Both the position numbers and the translations under genes were made by a program. From Cryptomeria japonica (Eukaryota > Streptophyta > Pinopsida > Cupressales > Cupressaceae), in assembly GCF_030272615.1 (NCBI RefSeq), contig NC_081415.1:263486925-263550924 (forward strand): a stretch of DNA of 64,000 nucleotides, in the 5' to 3' direction. This document shows, one piece after another, positions 58,601 through 64,000 of the stretch (within the stretch, counting starts at the first letter, position 1; the number at the start of each line of letters is the position of its first letter). A model generated the notes under the pieces. That model searched no databases, was not told the origin of the DNA, and saw nothing but the letters and a program-made list of their open reading frames with translations.

Positions 58601-61600
58601 CCATTTCTTTCATGATCTTCAAACCAACATTCATTTCATTGCCATTACATCTAACAATATTATCATCAAAACAACTAGAAGCTTTTGTATTAACAACATT
58701 ACCATCTTACCATGACAATCTTTATCACTAACATCTTCAACAAAGTTACACTTATCAAAAGGGAAACACAAATGTGCTACATGAAATATCACATACCAAT
58801 GCCTTAGACTTCAAACATCCGTTCTCATCTTTCAATGTTTTGATTTCCTACAATTGTAAATTATTTTATTCTTCTAATCTCTTAACATTTTCTTCCATAT
58901 CTGCATTCTTTTTCTTAACCTCATCAAACAACTTTAACTTTTTCTCTAACTCTTTATTCTTCTCATCAAATTTAATCAATTCCTTTATCTGCAAAATATG
59001 TTCTTTCAACCACTTTAATTTTTCCTCTAGATCTTCAATTTTCTCTTTATAATCACTAATTTCATTTGAAATGTTATATTTTTCTGCTTATATCTGTACT
59101 TTACTTTACTTTTCTTCACTTCTATTAATTCTTCTTTTAAAAGATCTATCTCGGAAATTAGATTTATATTTTCCTTCAACACTCTTTTGCCTAATTTTCC
59201 CATTGAAATTCACAAATTTTAACTCACCTTGTATACTTGTTTAACTTTCTTTGATTCTGCAATCTTTCTATACCTGATTCGTCCTCCTTATAGATCCCTT
59301 GACTGTCTTCCTTGTCTTTTACTGAGGTGTCACCAATGATCTCCTTTCTTTTCTCTAACTATTCAATTGCCTTCATACTCTTCTATTCTCAAATGATGGT
59401 CTGGTCTTGACTAGCAATCTTTCTTCAGCAATATTGTATGATCTGGCAGCATTGATAAAAAAACTGTGATCTACTTCTTTAAGGCTTCCTCCAATTGTAT
59501 TCTTGAAAACTTTGACGAACTTCTTAACTGCTTTGATCTTGGCTTGAATGACAGCTCCAACATCTCCAATTAGTGACCTTTTCTAAGGCGTCTCAAACTC
59601 CTCAAAACAAAATTCTTCACAGATTTGCAATCCTTCTGATTGTAGAGGGGCTTTAGACTCATCAATAAACAACTTTCTAATGACTGCGGCATTCTTCCTG
59701 AGAATTCAATTCTAGAATCTGGAACTTATTTTTCTTGGCTTTATTAGTGACCTTCTTTTGGATGGGCAGCGACTTCTCTCACAACTCCAAAACTAGCAAT
59801 GGGTGGATCTTTAATGACTTTGATAATTTCTTTGCTTTCACCAACTTCCAGCGAACACCATAGACCTGATCCAACAGTCTCATGCCCAAGATCTATTCTC
59901 ATGTTCTGATACGACACTGATGGGGTGGATGGAGCAGAACAAACACAGAAAATTAAATTGAAACACACACAGGAATTATAAAACACACAGAAAATATGAA
60001 CACAGAAATTAATGTGCTGCAGCACCAAAATATAATTTTATTGCTTGCAAATATTGAGTTACATTTGCCTCTTTTAAAGAGGAATTCAAGAGCATATATA
60101 AATTTCTGGAAAGAATCATAACTTACAGTCTTTTGCATGACTGATGGAATTAACTGTTGTTTCAATGGTGGAACTGGTGGCAGACTGAAGTTAGCCGGTG
60201 GTTGCACGGTGGCAGAAGTTTCCAGCATGCGGGAGAAATTACTACATTCTAACTCATTAGAGGTTTGTAGGTCCTAATGATGAAACTCATGTTTGAGCCT
60301 CTCTTGCATCGGTCAACCACATCACTACCATATTTGTGCCTCATTAAGGAGATCATAAACATCACCATTGTCAAGGACATGATCAGTTGCAAACTACCTA
60401 GAATCTGGATCAATCTTGTTAAGGTCAATTGGCTGGTCCTCCTCACTAGTACCTAATTTTGTTCACAGAGAAATTTGATTTAGGAATTGAAAGTGAAGAA
60501 AACTATGATTACAATTTATAATTATTATTAAAAGGGTTTAAACTCTAAACTTTAGCTTTCATTAGCTTCAAGTGGAGGTCATGGTGAGTGAACATCAAGT
60601 CATTCATTTGTTCTTGTGTTAAATGGTTGTGTTTCTTGGAATGTATTGTTAAAAAACACTTCAAGTACACTCACAAGGATATGAACCACATGGCTGTCTT
60701 AAAATGCACATTGCCATCTTTGAAGATAATTGACTTCTTGGCCACAAAAATCCCACCATTACACTAAAAAATACAAATTATTTTGAGAAGACATCATTTA
60801 AGATCTACTATTAGCTTAACACCTTTATTTTACATGTCCACAATAAAGGGAGAATGGCAAGAGTTTATGGAGCTTACTTGATTTGAGGACCTTTGTGCTT
60901 TGAGTGACAACCATACTTGAGAAAAATTTCCTTTCTTACTTGTATTTTGGTAGCTTTGCCATAATGATATGCAATTTTTTTGGGGTAGGAGACATTTTCT
61001 CCATGTACATGAGTAGATTGTGTGTGACCTCAACATCATCTTTGAATTAAGGACTATAGAGCAACATTGAATTTAGATAGTATCCAATGATATGAAGAGT
61101 GGATTGCATCTATCAATCCTATCTACTATCAGTTATATCCTACAATGGTATATATTCGTACTTGTTATTTTCCATCCTACCTCTCATCACCTCCTTGGCT
61201 CTATCCATTGCCTCATTTAAATAGCCGATGGAGGATTCTTTCCCTCCTCTAGTTGTAAAACTTTTTCTAGAGGTTTTTAAAAATTCGACAAGCTATTCAA
61301 CCGCATCCCAAAAAAGCATAGGAAAAATGCACTTTGCCACTAATTTGCCATTTGTTTGATTTGTGAAGTGAGACTCCATCCACTCACTTGAAATGAACAT
61401 TTGGCTCTACCAAGGAGTTTGCAATGCAAGGAAGTGCTTAACAAATCTTGTCACCCCTAGTCAAACTAGCTCCTTGCCCTCTGTGAAGAAGCACATCATA
61501 CACAACACCCTCATGTGATCGTAGATGAACTTGTAAGAATGTGAGCCTTTGCAATGCTTCTTAATCTATTTACATAGATGAACTTGGTAATAATGTGAGC

Positions 61601-63931
61601 CTTTTGCAATACTTCTTAATCTATTCATGTTTTCCAATGTCTTATAAGGTTAGATCAAGGTAGTGTGCTGTAAATGAGCTTAAAAAACATAGTAGGATAC
61701 TTGTCCATAAGGAGTCTCCCAACAACACAAGAAACAAGATTGTCTATAATAAATTGAACTACATTTGATGGCCTTATATCCATGAACACCTTGTCAAACA
61801 ACTTAGAGTAGTATACTCACAGATTTGATCCTATTTGATACATCAACATATTTCTAAAAGATCTTGCCAATATCCCTAGGAACTTGATGAGTGTTCCATT
61901 CCTTCTATTTGTCTATCCATTTGACATTATGTTGCATCCAAACTTTGCTAACTGATGTTCATTAACAATATCCTCAACATCTTGTATTGCATAATTGAGT
62001 ATATTGACCCTCAATATCTCATGGGAACTAAAGCCATAGATTAAAGAAACCTTGAGGGTCTACATTGCCTCCTTCCTATGCACGAAAAAGTTCTCTCTGA
62101 TGAAACTCTATTATACATCAGTTTACTGTTGCACTGTACAAGAGCCTCTGTTAAATTCTGCGCTAAACCGACAAACCTTATTCTTTTGACACTAACAACA
62201 TTCAACACTTGACTTTCACTCAAGATTTAATTACACACTTTTAATACTGTGCAAACGTGGAAGATATCTATCTACCTTGCTTGTCTCTAGGACATTAAGC
62301 TGTAGGATGTTTGTGCATTCTACATTTTTTGTTGAAAATTGGCAGATCTGTAGAACTGATAGTGAGTTTACAAAATGATAACAGAAGGGGAGGTTTTTTA
62401 TGCACCATAAATGATAAGGTATTTATGTTGAGTTTCATTACTTTCAAAAGTTATTTGCATAGATATTGGATAGGATTTGTGCTACCTATTAGGCTTTAAA
62501 TTTTGAATATCAGCTCTAAATAAGGCACTGATAAATATGAATATCTGATCCAAACTAGGCTCTGCTTATTGTGTATTGCAGACTTATTCAGAGCTACGAG
62601 GTCACAATTTTGAATTGACAGCAACATTTGATTATATTGATGTAAAGATGTACGATGGGTTGGTGATTCCTGGAGGACGGGCACCTGAGTACCTAGCTCT
62701 AAATGAATCTGTTCTTGAACTGGTTAAGCATTTTTTTGATTCAAACAAACCCATTGCTGCTATCTGTCATGGGCAATTGATTCTTGCTGCTGCAGGTGTG
62801 TTAAAAGAGAAAATGTGTACGGCATATCCTGCTGTAAAGCCTGTTGTTGTTGCTGCAGGGGGGATATGGAAAGAACCAGAGGCATTATCAGCATGCTGCA
62901 TTGATGGTAATTTGATCACCAGTACAGCTTGGCACGGACACCCTGAATATATAAGCCTTTTCTTGAAGTCACTGGGAGGAAAGGTTACTGGCACAGGGAA
63001 ACGTGTTCTTTTTCTCTGTGGGGTAGGCATTTGCTTCTTTGATTGTTTATATTAGTCCGTGAGCATGGAAATTAATTTTTTCTGTTTTGCAAAACTTAGA
63101 ACCTTGTGATCTCTTTTAGATTTTGATTTGTTTTTTCTCCTCCGGCTGGCCAATCTGTATGGATATATTAGAGCCCAAGTGCAACATATTTGTCTATTGA
63201 ATGAATCTCTGGTCCATTGATCTCTTCTTGACACTTTTATAATCATGTTCTCCTTTTTTATGTAGGACTACATGGAAGATTATGAAATTATTGTTCCATT
63301 CCAAGTTTTGCAATCTTTAGGCTGCAATGTTGATGCTGTTTGCCCAGGCAAGAATGTTGGGGACACATGCCTAACTGCTATCCATGATTTTGAAGGTGAC
63401 CAAACATATAGTGAAAAACCAGGCCATAAATTCACTCTCAATGCTAATTTCGAAGATGTCAAGGTTGAAGACTTCGATGCTTTGGTAATTCCTGGAGGTC
63501 GTGCTCCTGAATATCTTGCATTAAATGACAAGGTTTTATCCATTGTAAAGCTATTTGCAGAAAGTAAAAAACCAATTGCCTCAATTTGTCATGGGCAGCA
63601 GATACTAGCAGCAGCAAACATACTCAAGGTAAGTTTTTTTTGCATAAAATGGCAACTTTACTTATACCATGATTCAATGTTATGAATACATGTGCTTGGA
63701 AAGTGTATTATTTCATGTACGAGTTGAAATGTTGTTTCACAGGGAAAAAGGTGTACAGCATACCCGGCAGTAAAACTTAATGTATTGCTTGCTGGTGCTG
63801 AATGGATGGAGCCAGAACCAATAACTAAATGCTTTACAGATGAGAACCTAGTGACAGCAGCAGCTTGGCCTGCACATCCTGAATTTATCTCCCACATTAT
63901 GGTATTGTTAGGAGTTAGTGTATCATTTTGA
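46351..63931 (+). CDS. DJ1D: DJ-1/PfpI two-domain protein (DJ-1 homolog D-like), five exons
   Basis: Exons: 46351-46413, 46500-46616, 62582-63022, 63266-63628, 63743-63931 (TGA at 63929). All introns are phase 0. They join to 390 residues, close to the roughly 390 of plant DJ-1 homolog D. Two tandem DJ-1 domains each have 'DYMEDYE' (conserved Glu18 and Glu211), '[14 protein letters not shown]' and the nucleophile elbow ICHGQ (Cys122, Cys315). The end '..SVSF' is the family's. Family knowledge: DJ-1d proteins convert methylglyoxal to lactate without glutathione (glyoxalase III) and protect against carbonyl stress. Every catalytic residue that I know of is present and no stop or shift occurs, so it is probably functional. 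The start is the first ATG in frame before the domain. Confidence 0.92.
46617..48590. other. Intronic DNA with a diverged duplicated segment
   Basis: Segments at about 46873-47055 and 47266-47455 share 'ggaaaggtccttttaag' / 'ggaaggatccttttaag', 'gtagcttat', 'cacataccctac'/'cacataccataac', 'gtgcctcccct'/'ggctcccct'. They are diverged copies of an unidentified repeat. No coding signal. Confidence 0.5.
48597..48860 (-). repeat. tRNA-like relic (SINE candidate) between two short repeats
   Basis: The minus strand carries GGTTCGAATCC (about 48673-48683), an exact Pol III B box, preceded by a possible anticodon-like stem (TGGTC...GACCA). The T stem is only three pairs and no matching acceptor stem lies 5', so it is not a working tRNA gene. 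The flanks share 'cctcttc.aat.a.cagcagaaaca' (48597 and 48811). Confidence 0.35.
49090..50080 (+). pseudogene. LINE post-RT region with RVT zinc finger
   Basis: Frames give '[19 protein letters not shown]', '[19 protein letters not shown]' and, after a shift, '[19 protein letters not shown]'. The zinc finger '[18 protein letters not shown]' (49694-49755) keeps C-x2-C, His and the last Cys, better preserved than in the LINE at 19-24 kb. Several stops. Confidence 0.75.
50079..50616 (+). pseudogene. LINE RNase H domain, C-terminus cut by insertion
   Basis: A clean 179-codon frame. '[20 protein letters not shown]' (first Asp), '[12 protein letters not shown]' (Glu), '[13 protein letters not shown]' (Asp), '[18 protein letters not shown]' (final Asp) give all four catalytic acids of the plant RVT_3-type RNase H. 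The last codons of the open frame (50617-50627) belong to the inserted LTR. The natural end lies beyond it at about 53476. It resembles a host RNase H-like gene, but the RVT zinc finger directly upstream shows that it is LINE-derived. Confidence 0.8.
50617..51446 (-). repeat. 3' LTR of the 50.6-kb element
   Basis: Contains 'ttcgctgtcc' repeats about every 22-24 bp (50965-51035) and a TATA-like 'tatatatatgtgac' (minus strand GTCACATATATATAC) near 51155. Confidence 0.9.
51447..51457 (-). other. Polypurine tract
   Basis: Minus strand CTAAGGGGGAG directly before the LTR start TGTTGATG. Confidence 0.75.
51490..51980 (-). repeat. Tandem repeats with an open 16-residue periodic frame
   Basis: Two arrays. 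51500-51780 has units around 'caccatggctactcccatgaatgg' (shortened to its core). 51785-51975 has 48-bp units around 'cattaacaagggctttcacc' and 'tctcatagagaagaa'. On the element's sense (minus) strand the second array reads a repeated peptide of the form [13 protein letters not shown][LV]Q, open from 51975 to 51763. Whether it is translated is unknown. Confidence 0.65.
52082..52381 (-). pseudogene. Gag fragment with CCHC zinc knuckle
   Basis: Minus-strand open stretch of 99 codons with '[16 protein letters not shown]', a perfect C-x2-C-x4-H-x4-C knuckle, after a basic segment ([10 protein letters not shown]). Upstream to the PBS there are only short pieces, so the gag N-terminus is missing. 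It could bind the element's RNA if expressed. The ORF start shown is simply the first ATG. Confidence 0.7.
52624..52635 (-). other. Primer-binding site of the 50.6-kb element
   Basis: Minus strand TGGTATCAAAGC, directly adjacent to the LTR. One base from the initiator-Met complement. Confidence 0.85.
52636..53463 (-). repeat. 5' LTR of the 50.6-kb element
   Basis: Matches 50617-51446 end to end with about 34 differences by eye. Confidence 0.9.
53482..55567 (+). pseudogene. Long coding relic downstream of the LINE RNase H, family unknown
   Basis: Starts six bases after the presumed RNase H stop (ATGATG at 53482). Frames: 53482-53799 (hydrophobic N-terminus '[15 protein letters not shown]'), 53909-54250 ('[20 protein letters not shown]'), past TAG 54248 '[20 protein letters not shown]', 54483-54842 ('[20 protein letters not shown]'), 54914-55567, ending with a coiled-coil-like '[17 protein letters not shown]'. 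At least three shifts and several stops. It resembles plant transposon-associated proteins of unknown function. It could be a third LINE ORF or a separate older insertion. Confidence 0.45.
55568..56126. other. UTR-like tail, then plain intron DNA
   Basis: 55568-about 55840 is T-rich with 'cagccattgggcttttgcat' and 'gggccagcacccagtttttg', resembling a LINE 3' UTR. After that, A/T-rich DNA with no feature. Confidence 0.4.
56132..57916 (-). repeat. 3' LTR of the 56-kb element, interrupted
   Basis: 56132-56152 and 57601-57916 together match 59918-60254. The interruption is 56153-57595 plus the duplicated target. Confidence 0.85.
56153..57595 (+). mobile_element. Composite LTR insertion nested in the LTR
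   Basis: Begins TGTAATGTCCCTAC and ends GTAGGGGACATTACA, extended inverted ends. Flanks GCAGA (56148-56152) and ACAGA (57596-57600) are a target duplication with one change, proven by the uninterrupted site at 59934-59938. The start sequence occurs twice, at 56153 and 56546. The first part (to 56545) has a TATA-like 'cacatatatatgcg' and 'cagcgaa' repeats. The second has 'gagatataaaaggg' (about 56732), so two related LTRs lie head to tail, the first lacking its end. Confidence 0.75.
57917..57926 (-). other. Polypurine tract of the 56-kb element
   Basis: Minus strand TTAAGGGGGAG next to the LTR start TGTTAGAATG. The same PPT word as in the 50.6-kb element. Confidence 0.75.
58320..59900 (-). 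pseudogene. Gag-like protein: coiled coil, G-patch, zinc knuckle
   Basis: Minus strand, several frames. After a short N-terminal piece near 59890-59744, a segment near 59480-59380 reads '[20 protein letters not shown]'. 59060-58850 reads a strong coiled coil ('[20 protein letters not shown]'). 58634-58332 reads a G-patch '[18 protein letters not shown]' followed by '[19 protein letters not shown]', a zinc knuckle whose last Cys is Arg. Stops and shifts break it. The combination suggests an RNA-binding structural protein for this non-autonomous family (inference). Confidence 0.6.
59903..59914 (-). other. Decayed primer-binding site
   Basis: Minus strand TCGTATCAGAAC, two to three changes from TGGTATCAGAGC, three bases from the LTR end. 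Confidence 0.5.
59918..60254 (-). repeat. 5' LTR of the 56-kb element
   Basis: + strand TGATGGGGTGG...ACATTCTAACT. The terminal A of the expected ...CTAACA is T here. Followed by CATTA. Confidence 0.85.
60260..61900 (-). pseudogene. hAT-family transposase relic
   Basis: Minus-strand pieces follow the plant hAT/DUF659 order. Near 61800-61680: '[20 protein letters not shown]' and '[11 protein letters not shown]' (usual: VVQxVTDNA, AGxLLMxKYPxMFF). Near 61620: '[16 protein letters not shown]'. Later a 'YYLN'-type segment (about 61070) and, near 60446-60260, a C-terminal acidic/basic segment. Many stops, so it is long dead. The live enzyme cuts and pastes DNA with 8-bp target duplications. No terminal inverted repeats were recognised. 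Confidence 0.6.
61516..61632. repeat. Tandem duplication of about 57 bp
   Basis: 'gatgaacttgtaagaatgtg' + 'agcctttgcaatgcttctta' and 'gatgaacttggtaataatgt' + 'gagccttttgcaatacttct' lie head to tail inside the hAT relic. The second copy has small changes. Confidence 0.8.
61901..62581. other. End of intron 2
   Basis: A/T-rich, without recognised elements. The polypyrimidine stretch before the acceptor is weak ('ctctgcttattgtgtattgcag'). Confidence 0.5.
62582..63022 (+). CDS. DJ1D: DJ1D exon 3 (rest of domain 1)
   Basis: 147 codons between acceptor ...TATTGCAG and donor GGG|GTAGGC. It contains '[11 protein letters not shown]', the nucleophile elbow ICHGQ (Cys122) and 'GHPEYI', and ends 'RVLFLCG', the start of the second domain, whose next residues 'DYMEDYE' open exon 4. 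Confidence 0.92.
63266..63931 (+). CDS. DJ1D: DJ1D exons 4 and 5 (domain 2)
   Basis: Exon 4 (63266-63628, 121 codons) runs from '[12 protein letters not shown]' through '[13 protein letters not shown]' and ICHGQ (Cys315) to donor AAG|GTAAGT. Intron 4 is 114 bp. Exon 5 (63743-63931) starts '[10 protein letters not shown]', has '[11 protein letters not shown]' and ends at TGA. The two domains have matching intron positions before the 'DYMEDY' repeat, as expected from an internal duplication. Confidence 0.92.
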
Positions 63932-64000
63932 ACTGATGGTCATGTTACCTAAGAACTAATTGTACTTTGTATGTGCAAAAATTCTTTGTTGTATGGACCT
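63932..64000 (+). other. 3' UTR start of DJ1D
   Basis: Sequence after the stop codon. No polyadenylation signal is visible before the window ends. Confidence 0.5.

Larger units (their letters stand above)
56132..60254 (-). mobile_element. Non-autonomous LTR element with G-patch/zinc-knuckle gag, minus strand
   Basis: Target duplication CATTA at 56127-56131 and 60255-60259. LTRs: 59918-60254 (337 bp) and 56132-57916, the latter split by an inserted 1.44-kb LTR unit. Without that unit and its duplicated target the lengths agree. LTRs are about 91% alike by eye. A PPT (TTAAGGGGGAG on the minus strand) lies at 57917 and a decayed Met-type PBS at 59903-59914. The 2-kb interior encodes coiled-coil, G-patch and zinc-knuckle pieces but no pol. 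Confidence 0.88.
46617..62581 (+). other. 15,965-bp GC-AG intron 2 of DJ1D
   Basis: Donor CAG|GCATGT, acceptor TTGCAG. GC-AG introns are a known minority class (about 1% of plant introns) and the -3 to -1 CAG fits their strong-exon-side consensus. No alternative GT near 46617 keeps the frame and the conserved residues. The intron contains at least five transposon insertions. Confidence 0.85.

Noticed and set aside
58774-59052. 92-codon + strand ORF rich in Phe/Ser
   Set aside because: Antisense of the Lys/Glu coiled-coil segment of the minus-strand gag-like relic.
62767-63030. Minus-strand ORFs opposite DJ1D exons 3 and 4
   Set aside because: Antisense shadows of the conserved DJ-1 domains.
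1-64000. Bacterial or plasmid origin
   Set aside because: Spliced gene, plant LINE and LTR families, target duplications and intron structure all indicate a plant nuclear genome.

Overview
The window looks like nuclear DNA of a seed plant with a large, repeat-rich genome, most probably a gymnosperm (conifer). I infer this from long A/T-rich stretches, layers of nested LTR retrotransposons and LINEs, and one ordinary plant gene stretched over about 17.6 kb by a 16-kb intron full of transposons. No bacterial operons, rRNA genes or CRISPR arrays are visible.

The one apparently intact host gene is on the + strand at 46351-63931. It encodes a two-domain DJ-1/PfpI protein resembling plant DJ-1 homolog D (DJ1D, a glyoxalase III-type enzyme). 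Five exons give 390 residues in one consistent frame. Intron 2 (46617-62581) begins with GC rather than GT. It holds a 5'-truncated LINE (49.09-50.6 and 53.46-about 55.84 kb), two minus-strand non-autonomous LTR elements (50617-53463 and 56132-60254), a composite LTR insertion inside the second of these (56153-57595), and an hAT transposase relic (about 60.26-61.9 kb).

Left part. 1-6625 is a minus-strand Ty3/gypsy element of the dual-RNase-H (Tat) type, cut by the window edge inside integrase. 6.8-7.83 kb is a minus-strand multi-exon fragment with a duplicated exon. 7.88-10.32 kb carries several minisatellites. 10838 starts a + strand LTR with AT palindromes. 12-15.7 kb is non-coding or decayed internal retrotransposon sequence with dispersed GCGCTA repeats, followed by a minus-strand LTR (15705-17111). 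17.1-19 kb is A/T-rich with nothing recognised. 19.0-24.4 kb is a decayed but nearly full-length LINE (ORF1, endonuclease, RT, zinc finger, RNase H).

Middle part. 24.5-25.4 kb is LTR-like. 25.95-27.2 kb is another minus-strand spliced-looking fragment. 27.6-28.65 kb has homopolymers, a (GA)n tract and tandem repeats. An old LTR (about 28.9-36.39 kb) is split by a complete Ty1/copia element (29297-35884; 5-bp target duplication AATTT). A complete Ty3/gypsy chromovirus (37337-45268; target duplication ATGAG) sits in an older Ty3 reverse-transcriptase relic.

Both complete retroelements keep one continuous gag-pol frame broken only by point stop codons, with no frameshifts, and both have near-identical LTRs. 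They are structurally fresh but coding-dead. The overall picture is a host gene embedded in successive rounds of retrotransposition. Relative ages follow from LTR divergence counted by eye: about 2% for the copia element, about 3-4% for the chromovirus and the 50.6-kb element, and about 9% for the 56-kb element.
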